A stretch of DNA of 64,000 nt from Bacteroides sp. (GTDB lineage Bacteria > Bacteroidota > Bacteroidia > Bacteroidales > Bacteroidaceae), in NCBI GenBank assembly GCA_022648295.1, contig JALCME010000021.1, positions 38,265-102,264 of the forward strand, in the 5' to 3' direction. Positions 25,497 through 34,146 of this stretch are shown piece by piece (positions within the stretch are counted from its first letter, which is position 1; each line of letters starts with the position of its first letter). The notes beneath the pieces are model-generated. The model had not been told where the DNA came from and searched no databases. It was given only the letters and a program-made list of their open reading frames with translations. The position numbers were made by a program, and so were the translations under genes.

Positions 25497-27092
25497 ATGA
25501 ACAAGGTTGCATTTATATTACTGCTTCTATGCTATTCCGTAGGATTATTGTCCTGCTCTTCGGATGGTAATAACAATTTGGGAAAAGATGATACTGGAAC
25601 ATCTGAACAATTTAGTAAACGGTATAATGCAGATCAAATTTTTTATAGCAAAATATTGAAACAAGAAATAAAATATACCGTTCTGTTGCCTAGCGAATAT
25701 TTGAAAGAAACAACTGCTCGTTATGGGGTAGTATATCTGTTACATGGATGGGGAGGAGATCAGAATTCCTGGGGCACTTCTTCTCTGAATATTCAAGCTA
25801 TTGCTGACGAACAAGAGAGCAAAGGAAATATTCGCCCACTGATTTATGTTATTCCTCAAGGTTTTAATACGTATTTCTGTAATCGTTATGATGGCAGTTA
25901 TAACTACATGGATATGTTTGTAAAAGAACTGATTCCTTTCATTGATAAACGCTTTCGTACTATAGCAGATAGGGAGGAAAGGGCTGTTGCCGGTTTCTCT
26001 ATGGGAGGTTTTGGAGCTTTAAGCTTGGCCTCTTTGCATCCTGAGCTTTTTTCTGTTTCGGTAGGCCTGAGTCCTTCGTTGAATACGGATGAGCAATACA
26101 TAAATTTGTCGCAAGATGGATGGGATTTGCAGTGGGGTAGTGTTTTTGGCGGTGAAGGGATGAAAGGCGGATCTCGGTTGACTAATTACTATAAGAGCCA
26201 ATGTCCGCTCCATTTCTTTCATGATAAGAATCCTTCTGATTTTCAATCTGTACACTATTATATAGATTGCGGCGACGATGAAGAAAGATTATATGTCGGT
26301 AATGGCAAACTTCATTCGTTGATGCTCGAACAGGGTATCGCTCATGAATATCGTGTTCGAAATGGTGCACATACAGAAAGTTATTGGTATGAGGGTATGA
26401 AAGAGGCTTTGCCTTTTATAGAGCAATGCTTTCAAAAGAAAAGTTATCCACAAGAGACGTTACAGAACTTTGCAGAAGATTTACATTCTCAGAGTAGAAT
26501 TCTCCAGATTCGTAATACTGACATTGAATTGTGGACTCCCGATGATTATGATGCAACCCTCTCTTACCGTGTTCTTTACTACAGTAAAGGAGAAGGTAAC
26601 GCAAATTTGACGACTCGTCAGATAGCACAAGCTCTGGATTCACTTATGCAAATTAAACGTCTTGTAATAGTTGGCTTTGATGCCCGTAAAATGCTTCAAG
26701 CAAACATAAGTTTTACTGAACTCACAGGTACCGTAGAAAGTACTATAAATGCAGAAAGTTCCCCGCAATCTAGGTTAGCACTAGTATATGGCAAGGATGC
26801 TGATTATTTGTATAATTGCACTACAAGCTATGAACCGCAAGTCAGTTATTTCTTTGTTGAAGATGCTGAGATATCTTCTCCGTCAACACAAAATTTCGCA
26901 AAACTATATTATCTGGATATGACAGATCAGGGGAGCCATCATCAAAATATGCTGGCATTATTTTCTCAGTTACGAGCAAGTGAATCTCCCGTCCAATACC
27001 GAGTAAGAAATGGAATGGATACATCTCGTTCTGCGCAGACCGGGATCTATTCCATGAGTAGTTTTTTGGGTTCTTTATTACTAAAAAAATGA
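25497..27092 (+). CDS. Esterase lipoprotein (FrmB/XynZ-type alpha/beta hydrolase) with a degenerate second hydrolase half
   Basis: This 531-residue lipoprotein has a signal peptide with lipobox (VGLLSC, Cys at about 20). Residues 40-310 are an esterase D/feruloyl-esterase-like alpha/beta hydrolase: GVVYLLHGWGGDQNSWG (oxyanion region), nucleophile elbow AGFSMGGFGALS (Ser168), an acid in DCGDDEE (257-260) and His292 in RVRNGAHTESYW. Residues about 330-531 look like a second, eroded copy of the same fold. Both halves end with a Tyr-Arg-Val-Arg-Asn-Gly strand preceded by a YY-(I/L)-D segment, but the second half lacks a GxSxG elbow and the His. The esterase call is good. The substrate is not known; context suggests acylated or ester-linked ribosyl compounds, though plant feruloyl or acetyl esters are the family's usual targets. 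Confidence 0.83.
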   Translation: MNKVAFILLLLCYSVGLLSCSSDGNNNLGKDDTGTSEQFSKRYNADQIFYSKILKQEIKYTVLLPSEYLKETTARYGVVYLLHGWGGDQNSWGTSSLNIQAIADEQESKGNIRPLIYVIPQGFNTYFCNRYDGSYNYMDMFVKELIPFIDKRFRTIADREERAVAGFSMGGFGALSLASLHPELFSVSVGLSPSLNTDEQYINLSQDGWDLQWGSVFGGEGMKGGSRLTNYYKSQCPLHFFHDKNPSDFQSVHYYIDCGDDEERLYVGNGKLHSLMLEQGIAHEYRVRNGAHTESYWYEGMKEALPFIEQCFQKKSYPQETLQNFAEDLHSQSRILQIRNTDIELWTPDDYDATLSYRVLYYSKGEGNANLTTRQIAQALDSLMQIKRLVIVGFDARKMLQANISFTELTGTVESTINAESSPQSRLALVYGKDADYLYNCTTSYEPQVSYFFVEDAEISSPSTQNFAKLYYLDMTDQGSHHQNMLALFSQLRASESPVQYRVRNGMDTSRSAQTGIYSMSSFLGSLLLKK

Positions 27093-27093
27093 A

Positions 27094-28626
27094 ATGATGA
27101 GAAGAATATTGTTATATGCCATTCTGACGTCGTTCTCTATAGGCGCAATACATGCTTTTCCCATAGAACAAGAAGGACTGAAATTACATAGTATGGTTTT
27201 GAAAAGGGAAGTTCGCTATTCTGTCATTTTGCCGGAGGGATATGAACAAGGGACAAGAGAATATCCTGTGCTGTATATGTTTCATGGTATAGGAGGTGAT
27301 GAGACTAGTTGGCTTGAATATGGTAATGTAGCCTGGACTATGGACAGAATGGTGAAAGCGGGCAGTATCAAACCTTTCATTATAGTTATACCTAATGGTT
27401 ATTTATCTTATTATAGTGATGCGTATGATGGCAGTTTCTCTTACGAAACATTTTTTATAAAAGAATTTATTCCTTTTATAGATCAGAACTATCGTACTCA
27501 GAAATTCACAGCATCGCGCTCCGTTATTGGGTTCTCTATGGGAGGTTTTGGAGCTTTATCAATCTGTTTACGTCATCGAGATCTTTTTGGGTCTGTCATA
27601 GCTTTGTCACCTTCCATTCGTACGGACAAACAATACGTTGAAGAAGGACCACAAGGAGACTGGGACCAACAATGGGGTAGAATTTTTGGAGGAATAAGAA
27701 TGGGGGGAAGTCAAAGGCTTACAGAATATTATAAAGAGCGTTCTCCGTATCATATTTTGTCTCATTGCCCTGCAGTTGATTTGAAAAGTTTTGGGATTAT
27801 GATTGACATAGGGGATAAGGAAGGTTCTTTATGCGAGAGTAATGAGGAACTTCATAAACTCTTGTTGCAAAGAGGCGTTTCTCATGAATGGGAAGTGCGT
27901 TCTGGAGGACATGACTTTCTATGTTGGAATGCTGCATTACCAAAAGCGTTCTGTTTTGCTAACCGTTATTTTAATAATAGAAAAGAAACAGATGTTGAAC
28001 AAAAATATGTTGCAAATGATAATGCTCCGGTTCGAGTACTACCTGATATAACGGCTTATTATCCGAAACAAGCCGCAACAGCTCAGAGGAAATATCCTAT
28101 TATTTACATACAGGGGGATATTAGTCAGCAACAGCAGCAACAACTAGTCAGCCGGTTTAGACAAATGGTTAGTGAGAACAAAACTTGGCCTGCTATTCTC
28201 TGTTTTGTACGTACAGGAAAAGACCTGTTATCTAGTATTTCTGACGTAGAAAGCTCGTTTTCCGAAATTCGAACTACTCAACGGATGAGAGCTCTTATAA
28301 CAGTTGGAAATGATATTAACCAATGTATACGGAGTATGCAGCATGAGAATCTCTTCACGGGGATAGTTTGCGTTAATTCCGAAGCAAATGAAGATGAAGC
28401 TTATACCTTTGTTAAAACGATCCGATTATATGAACGCTATCCGAGATGCTGGATAGAAGTAAATTCCGAATTTAAAAAATATGTGTTTAGTAGTCGAATA
28501 CATATTCTATTACGAGAATTGGGTGTCAATCACGAATTCAGGTCAAGAGATTGCCGGGATAATTATGAACTGTTTTCTCATTGGGAAGAGTGGTTGTTGT
28601 ATTTAAATCAAAGAATTCACGTTTAA
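27094..28626 (+). CDS. Exported esterase (FrmB/XynZ-type) with a degenerate second hydrolase half
   Basis: This 510-residue paralogue of the preceding gene starts 1 bp after its stop. It has a cleavable signal peptide (about 1-22, GAIHAF) and no lipobox Cys, so it is probably periplasmic. The active half (about 25-295) has YPVLYMFHGIGGDETSW, elbow IGFSMGGFGALS (Ser148), an acidic DIGDKEG and His273 in VRSGGHDFLCW. The second half (about 315-510) repeats the layout without catalytic residues: RKYPIIYIQGDIS matches the HG strand region, ALITVGNDINQ stands where the nucleophile elbow should be, and LRELGVNHEFRSRDCRDNY matches LLQRGVSHEWEVRSGGHDF. A pseudo-hydrolase half kept in both paralogues suggests a structural or substrate-binding role. 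Confidence 0.83.
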   Translation: MMRRILLYAILTSFSIGAIHAFPIEQEGLKLHSMVLKREVRYSVILPEGYEQGTREYPVLYMFHGIGGDETSWLEYGNVAWTMDRMVKAGSIKPFIIVIPNGYLSYYSDAYDGSFSYETFFIKEFIPFIDQNYRTQKFTASRSVIGFSMGGFGALSICLRHRDLFGSVIALSPSIRTDKQYVEEGPQGDWDQQWGRIFGGIRMGGSQRLTEYYKERSPYHILSHCPAVDLKSFGIMIDIGDKEGSLCESNEELHKLLLQRGVSHEWEVRSGGHDFLCWNAALPKAFCFANRYFNNRKETDVEQKYVANDNAPVRVLPDITAYYPKQAATAQRKYPIIYIQGDISQQQQQQLVSRFRQMVSENKTWPAILCFVRTGKDLLSSISDVESSFSEIRTTQRMRALITVGNDINQCIRSMQHENLFTGIVCVNSEANEDEAYTFVKTIRLYERYPRCWIEVNSEFKKYVFSSRIHILLRELGVNHEFRSRDCRDNYELFSHWEEWLLYLNQRIHV

Positions 28627-28645
28627 TATCAAAAAAATAATAGTT

Positions 28646-29629
28646 ATGAAAAATACTTTTTGTTTGCTTATAGCAGTTTTTGCCATTGTTTTATGTTTTG
28701 TTGGCTGTAATGATAGTGATAATTATCCGTCCAAGAATATCTTGGGTCAACCGGAAGTTATAGTGCCTGATATAAAGGAAAATTCGGCTGTCATTTCATG
28801 GAAAGCTATAGGAAATGCGACTATCTACTACTACAGTTTGAATAATGGTGCAGAACAATCTACTACAGAAACAACCATCCAACTGACAGGTTTAACTCCG
28901 GAACAGAGCTATACTTTCAAGGTGAAGGCACAGAAGGAAGGTTCTCTCTATTTTGATGATTCTGAATATACAGAGGTTACTTTTACTACTACTGCTCACG
29001 TGAAGATTTATCATATAGCAACTTTTGCCGATGATTGGGATACATGGTACTATGAGTACAATAATAATGGCTCTATTAAACGAGTTTATCGTTTATGGGA
29101 GGGGCAATTGGACAGAGAGTGGGTCTTTGCTTATGGAGAAGGCGGCAAAGTAACAGTAACAGGCAAAAATACTTATGAAATAACTCTGAATGATCAAGGA
29201 TATGCAGTTTCTTTTAAAAGCGGAACAGATTCTTATGTATATAGCTATGACGAGAATGGTTATATGGTTCAAGTAGAAAAAAATGGGAATATAGTCTCTA
29301 ACATTACTATTGAAAACGGAAATATTATGAAATGGAGTAAATTTTCGGATGGAATAGAACAATTTAAAAATCACACTTATTCTCTTATTCCTAATGTCGG
29401 AGGTGCTCATTGCATATATTCCGAGGGTTGCGGAGCGAGTCGCTGGTTAGTCGAAACAGGTTTGTTTGGTAAAGCTTCTGCTTATTGTCATACAAGTAAT
29501 GGATGGGATTATTCAAGTTCTTCTTCTACCTTCACTTTTGAGTATGATGAGAATAATTGCATTGAAAAAGAAAGTAAAGATTACGATGGATATGTAGAAA
29601 ACTTTTTCTATACCTACTTTGTAGAATGA
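28646..29629 (+). CDS. FN3-domain surface lipoprotein, last gene of the ribose-type operon
   Basis: This 327-residue lipoprotein has a signal peptide and lipobox (VLCFVGC, Cys at about 21) followed by acidic residues (NDSDN), a pattern that often directs Bacteroides lipoproteins to the cell surface. Residues about 35-115 are a fibronectin type III domain (SAVISWKAIGNATIYYYSLN, LTPEQSYTFKVKAQ). The C-terminal 200 residues are Tyr/Trp/Asn-rich short strands with YD-repeat-like units (YSYDENGYMVQVEKNGNI, TFEYDENNCIEKES). I do not recognise an enzyme. The terminal position in a SusCD operon and the aromatic strands suggest a glycan- or nucleotide-binding accessory comparable in role to SusE/SusF or the rus-locus lipoprotein; that is inferred. 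Confidence 0.75.
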   Translation: MKNTFCLLIAVFAIVLCFVGCNDSDNYPSKNILGQPEVIVPDIKENSAVISWKAIGNATIYYYSLNNGAEQSTTETTIQLTGLTPEQSYTFKVKAQKEGSLYFDDSEYTEVTFTTTAHVKIYHIATFADDWDTWYYEYNNNGSIKRVYRLWEGQLDREWVFAYGEGGKVTVTGKNTYEITLNDQGYAVSFKSGTDSYVYSYDENGYMVQVEKNGNIVSNITIENGNIMKWSKFSDGIEQFKNHTYSLIPNVGGAHCIYSEGCGASRWLVETGLFGKASAYCHTSNGWDYSSSSSTFTFEYDENNCIEKESKDYDGYVENFFYTYFVE

Positions 29630-29677
29630 TATTCTGTAGCAAATAAAGGCAATAGTTGTAACTTAGGTTTATAATGC

Positions 29678-29773
29678 TTCTATCCCAGGGCAATAGCCGT
29701 CACAGCCCTGGGATAGAAACGCAACAGCCCAGGGTTGCAATACTTGTAAACCTGGGCTGTGACGGTTGTTGCC
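29678..29773. repeat. Compound inverted repeat between convergent operons (possible bidirectional terminator)
   Basis: Two hairpins sit side by side. TTCTATCCCAGGGC (29678-29691) pairs perfectly with GCCCTGGGATAGAA (29705-29718), and ACAGCCCAGG (29724-29733) pairs with CCTGGGCTGT (29751-29760). In addition the loop of the first, with GCCGTCACAGCCC (29696-29708), is complementary to GGGCTGTGACGGTTGTTG (29754-29771) with few mismatches, so an alternative longer stem exists. It is much more GC-rich than its surroundings and lies between two convergent transcription units. It looks like a dispersed intergenic repeat serving as a terminator or boundary. Confidence 0.8.
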
Positions 29774-29790
29774 TTAGGATGTGAATTCAC

Positions 29791-32700
29791 CTAGTTTCTC
29801 CTCTCGCCATGAGCATAAGCAGAAGGGGATATTCCGAACTGTTTCTTGAAGCATTTACTAAAGTAAAATGGATCTTCGATTCCTACTTTATAAGATACTT
29901 CGGAGACTGTGTAGCGGCCTTCAAGTAATAACTCAGCAGCCTTCTTCATGCGCATGATGCGTATATACTCATTAGGCGAGTAGCCGGTGATGCCACGTAC
30001 TTTGCGGTAAAACATAGTGCGTCCTAGTCCCATTGTTGAGGCGAGATCATCAACAGAGAATTGGCTATTGCCGATCTGTTGCTCTATGATGCCAAAGAGG
30101 CGGTCACTAAATTCTTTGTCTTTATCCGATGTACAAATGTTCGGTTGAAGCATACCTGGGTCATTCGAAAACTTCTTACGTAAGTTTTCGCGTTGTTCTA
30201 TTAGCTTAAATGTTCTGGCGAGTAGTAACTTTGTGCTGAAAGGTTTGGTGATGTAGGCATCTGCTCCACTTTCTACTCCTTCCAGATGACTTTCTGCAGA
30301 ACTCATGGCTGTTAATAATATAATGGGGATATGACTGGTATTAAAATCATTCTTTAATTTGCGTGTCACTTCGAATCCTGTCATTCCAGGCATCAATACA
30401 TCACAAATAATTAAATCAGCATCATATGTACGTGCTTGTTCCAAGCCGGACGGTCCATCAGCTTCTGCTACTACTTCGAAGTATCTGCTTAGTTCCTCTT
30501 TCACAAATTCACGTACATCATGGTCATCTTCAATGATTAATATTTTGTACTTATTCAATGGATTCGTTTCTGTATTATTATCGTTATCGGAAAATGCCTC
30601 TGTGATCTCCTCTTCTATAGTAGCATTTTCTTTATGAAAGTCTTCTTCTTCTTTCAATAATATATTATGTGGTATTAAGAAATCTTTTTCTTCGTATATG
30701 GTTGCGTCTGTTGATAGAGTAACAGTGAAAACAGATCCCCCACCTTCATTTTCATTGTACACGATAGTACCCTTGTGAACATTAACCAATTCATGTGTTA
30801 AGTGGAGTCCGATGCCCATGCTGCTACCCGAAAAGTTACTTTGCATAAAGCGTTTGAAAAGTTCCCCTTGTTTTTCTTTTGCAATTCCAACTCCCGTATC
30901 CGAAATTGCAATCACAATTTGTTTTTGCGTCTCATTAATTACAGCAGATAAGATGACTTTTCCATCACTAGGTGTGTATTTGAACGCGTTGGACAACAGA
31001 TTATAGATAACTTTATCCAAGTTACCTTTGTCAATGAACATTTTGTAGAAAGCTACCGAAGGCCTGAATTGGAAATCCATATGTTTTGATTCCGCAATAT
31101 CATTGAAACTGAGGAATATTTCATGCAGGAATGCCATGACATCTGTTTCTTCTAACGAAAGTGCCAGCTTATTATTTTGCATTTTTCTGAATTCCAACAA
31201 CTGATTAATTAAGCGCAACATTCGTTGGGTACTTTTATCCATGATTTTCATGGAGTAATTGATTTCCTTTGGAAGTTTGGGTACTCTTCGCATCTTTTCA
31301 AGCGCACCTTCTATTAATGTTAAAGGAGTGCGGAACTCATGTGATATGTTAGTGAAAAACATGAGCTTGTATTCTGTCAATTGTTTCTCTACTTGCACTT
31401 TTGTGCGTAAAGCATTGAAGTCCCTCACTAATCTGTATGTTATATACAATGCGATTAAAAGTAGGAAAATGTAGATGACAAAGGCCCAAGTGGTTTTCCA
31501 AAAGGGTGGAGCTATGATAATATGCAACACAGATTGCTCTTTTCCCCATACACCGGTGGTACTACATGCTCTGACGTGCAGTGTATAGCTACCGGGTTCC
31601 AGATTTTTGTATGCTGAAAAATTAAGGTGAGTAGGTTTGTTCCATTCTTTGTCGTAATTTTCTAAATAGTATGTGTATTTGTCCCCATTGCTCCCGGAAT
31701 AATCGAAAGTCGTAAAATTAACAACGAATGAATTTTGAAAATATTTCAGTTTGACTTTATTCGTATAAGTAAGTGCACACGTCAATGGAGAATCGGTATC
31801 TCCGGGATGCATATAAATGCCATTGACTTGTAAGTTAGTAAATACCACTTTAGGGCTCATTTCAGATTTATTAATTACTTTTTCGGGAGTGATAATGACT
31901 AGCCCGTAATTTGTGCCAAATAGTAATTTCCCATCTTTACATCTGCATGCACTGTTTTCGCTATATACATTGCCAAGAGTATATGTGGAAAAGAAAAAAT
32001 TCTCAAAAGTGTCGGTTATAGGTGAGAAACGCGATATTCCATATTCCGTGGCAATCCATATTCTACCTTCTTTATCTTCGAGAAAAGATTGAACCATGTT
32101 ATTTACCAAGCCATCATTAGTACCATAATGTTTAAAAGAAAGTTTGCTGTAATCGCCATTAGGAAAGCATTTGCTGAAACCAGTTCCAGATGTTCCTATC
32201 CAAATATATCCTTTACTATCCTGAAAAATGCATTTAACTTCATTACTTCTAAGTTTACCGTTGTCGTAATTATAGGTATAATAGCTATGGGGATTGGCGA
32301 TGAGCGAATCAGGTTTAAAGATACATACTCCTTCACTCGTTCCAACCCATATCCATCCATTTTTGTCTTCTTGAATAACGCGTATCTGGCTCTGACTATA
32401 ATTTTTGTTTAGAAAATGCTTAAAGGTATAGCCGTTCTTTGTTTTAATAGCTAAATCCAGACCACCACCAAATGTTCCGATCCACATTCTTCCTTTTCTA
32501 TCGCGATAGACTGCAAAAATACTATTATTGCCTATAGAAGACGAAGCATTTGAGTGCTGATACCATTTTCCATCTATGGACAATCCATTGCCCCGGCTTC
32601 CCAACCAAAGTGTTCCTTTTGCATCTTCAGTAACAGCATAAATATTTGAGTGGAAATATTGTTTTTCTTCTTCGAACTTTAGTGCAGAATCATATTTGTA

Positions 32701-34077
32701 GACTCCTCCCCGGCGCGTACCAATCCATATTTCATTATCGGACATTCGAGTGATCATTCGAATCGTATTGGAACGGTCTGATAATGTTTTATCTTCGGGA
32801 AATAGACGGGTGGATCCTTCGTTCAGGACAGATAACCTGGATATACCGGTGTATTCTGAACTGACCCAGATTCCACCGGCGCGGTCTTCCATCAGATATT
32901 GTAAGAAGTTGGAGCCAATATGGTTAAAGCTATTGATATTGGAGGTGAAATGTTGGAGTTCATCGGTTGTAGGATCATAGGCAAATAGTCCGTTACCGTA
33001 TGTTGCTATCCAAACAATATTCCGAGAATCTTGGATAATGTAGTAGCGTTCGCGGTCAATATATCGTACTTTATCACGGGGAAGTAGTTGAAAGGTCTTA
33101 ATAGTTTTATCTTTTGCATTGATGTACCATACTTTTCCTGTACAGTTATTTACCCAGAAATTACCTCGGTTATCAGTCTGTACTTCTCCTTTAGGTATAT
33201 CAAACTTTGCTTCACGGTTGATTTGTTCGGTATTCAGGTGAAATACATAACCTCCATTTTCAGCGAATATAATCCAATCATTGTCAAGTCGGAGTGTGCC
33301 GTATATAGCTGTCCCTCCTTGTTTGGCAGAAAGGGAAACGACGGTGCGTACTTGCTTTTCTTTGGCTTTTACATATATAATGCCATTTGAAGAGACGAAA
33401 AAAACTTTATCAAGATAAGATGTAGCATTGAAAGCATCATGCCCTTTCTCTATTATAGTAACTTTATTATCAATCAATACAGCTATGCCTTTTTCCCCAC
33501 CAATCCATATGTTTTTGTGCTTGTCTTCATACATGTAAGTGACTTTATTAAAGGGGAGATTGCCTTTTTCTTTCTTAAAGGTGATAGAAGAAAACTTTCC
33601 ATTTGCATAGGTTATTTTACGACAACCATTTCCTGCCTGCCATAGCCATATGTCGCCGTTGGAAGCAGTCATTAAGTTACTGTAGTTTTGATCGTATTCT
33701 CCGCAACCGGTAAAGTCAACAAAGCAGTCTTTCTTTAAATCGTAGCAACTGAATCGCTCGGGAAAGGTTTCAACCCAAAGAAATCCGTTTTTATCTTCAT
33801 ATAAACTTCTGATGCGATGGTCGCATAAGGAAATCTTATCTCCTTCACCGGGATGGAATGTGACAAAAGAGTTGCCATCGTAACGGCTGAGTCCGTTTAA
33901 GGTTCCCATCCAGATAAAGCCTTTGCTGTCTTGAAGCATACAGCGGATGGAATTATTAGCAACTCCATCATTTGTTGTCATGTGAATAGAACGAACTTCA
34001 ATGGATGCACAGATATCAAGACATAAAACAAAAGATATCAATAAAAATGAGATGTATCTTATTTTCATGTTTCTCAT
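29791..34077 (-). CDS. Hybrid two-component system regulator (HTCS) of the rhamnogalacturonan-type locus
   Basis: This one-polypeptide sensor-regulator has about 1,428 residues. I start it at 34077 (MRNMKIRYISFLLISFVLC), because the longer reading crosses a terminator and the gene's own -7 element; 34068 is also possible. The order is signal peptide, two seven-bladed periplasmic propellers of Reg_prop repeats (many IWIGT and GIWVSS strands, about 20-770), a Y_Y_Y domain (about 780-850), a transmembrane helix, HisKA (FTNISHEFRTPLTLIEG), HATPase (SDTGVGIAKE, GIGLHLTHELV), a receiver domain (LIICDVLMPGMTG) and an AraC-type HTH at the C-terminus (YTVSEVSYKVGIEDPFYFSK). Such regulators sense oligosaccharides in the periplasm and activate the adjacent susCD locus. 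Here the enzymes beside it point to a rhamnogalacturonan ligand. Confidence 0.95.
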   Translation of the reverse strand: MRNMKIRYISFLLISFVLCLDICASIEVRSIHMTTNDGVANNSIRCMLQDSKGFIWMGTLNGLSRYDGNSFVTFHPGEGDKISLCDHRIRSLYEDKNGFLWVETFPERFSCYDLKKDCFVDFTGCGEYDQNYSNLMTASNGDIWLWQAGNGCRKITYANGKFSSITFKKEKGNLPFNKVTYMYEDKHKNIWIGGEKGIAVLIDNKVTIIEKGHDAFNATSYLDKVFFVSSNGIIYVKAKEKQVRTVVSLSAKQGGTAIYGTLRLDNDWIIFAENGGYVFHLNTEQINREAKFDIPKGEVQTDNRGNFWVNNCTGKVWYINAKDKTIKTFQLLPRDKVRYIDRERYYIIQDSRNIVWIATYGNGLFAYDPTTDELQHFTSNINSFNHIGSNFLQYLMEDRAGGIWVSSEYTGISRLSVLNEGSTRLFPEDKTLSDRSNTIRMITRMSDNEIWIGTRRGGVYKYDSALKFEEEKQYFHSNIYAVTEDAKGTLWLGSRGNGLSIDGKWYQHSNASSSIGNNSIFAVYRDRKGRMWIGTFGGGLDLAIKTKNGYTFKHFLNKNYSQSQIRVIQEDKNGWIWVGTSEGVCIFKPDSLIANPHSYYTYNYDNGKLRSNEVKCIFQDSKGYIWIGTSGTGFSKCFPNGDYSKLSFKHYGTNDGLVNNMVQSFLEDKEGRIWIATEYGISRFSPITDTFENFFFSTYTLGNVYSENSACRCKDGKLLFGTNYGLVIITPEKVINKSEMSPKVVFTNLQVNGIYMHPGDTDSPLTCALTYTNKVKLKYFQNSFVVNFTTFDYSGSNGDKYTYYLENYDKEWNKPTHLNFSAYKNLEPGSYTLHVRACSTTGVWGKEQSVLHIIIAPPFWKTTWAFVIYIFLLLIALYITYRLVRDFNALRTKVQVEKQLTEYKLMFFTNISHEFRTPLTLIEGALEKMRRVPKLPKEINYSMKIMDKSTQRMLRLINQLLEFRKMQNNKLALSLEETDVMAFLHEIFLSFNDIAESKHMDFQFRPSVAFYKMFIDKGNLDKVIYNLLSNAFKYTPSDGKVILSAVINETQKQIVIAISDTGVGIAKEKQGELFKRFMQSNFSGSSMGIGLHLTHELVNVHKGTIVYNENEGGGSVFTVTLSTDATIYEEKDFLIPHNILLKEEEDFHKENATIEEEITEAFSDNDNNTETNPLNKYKILIIEDDHDVREFVKEELSRYFEVVAEADGPSGLEQARTYDADLIICDVLMPGMTGFEVTRKLKNDFNTSHIPIILLTAMSSAESHLEGVESGADAYITKPFSTKLLLARTFKLIEQRENLRKKFSNDPGMLQPNICTSDKDKEFSDRLFGIIEQQIGNSQFSVDDLASTMGLGRTMFYRKVRGITGYSPNEYIRIMRMKKAAELLLEGRYTVSEVSYKVGIEDPFYFSKCFKKQFGISPSAYAHGERRN

Positions 34078-34095
34078 TGTAATATTAGGGTTGAG

Positions 34096-34103
34096 CAAAA
34101 ATA
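34096..34103 (-). promoter_or_regulatory. Predicted -7 element of the HTCS gene
   Basis: The minus strand reads TATTTTTG (TAnnTTTG), 18 bp before the ATG at 34077. It sits immediately after the rhaM-side terminator, so the regulator seems to be expressed separately from the enzyme operon. It also argues against a start codon at 34137. Confidence 0.6.
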
Positions 34104-34105
34104 CG

Positions 34106-34144
34106 AAAAAAAGTGTACCAACCCTATGGTGATACACTTTTTTT
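34106..34144 (-). terminator. Terminator between rhaM and the HTCS gene
   Basis: AAAAAAAGTGTA (34106-34117) and TACACTTTTTTT (34133-34144) are perfect 12-bp arms. In the minus-strand RNA, GUGUA pairs with UACAC and is followed by seven U residues, a standard intrinsic terminator 3 bp after the rhaM stop. The A7/T7 symmetry lets it work on both strands. Confidence 0.85.
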
Positions 34145-34146
34145 GA

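Noticed and set aside
34078..34137. Longer start for the HTCS regulator
   Set aside because: It would begin inside a terminator and upstream of the predicted -7 element; the signal peptide is complete from 34077.
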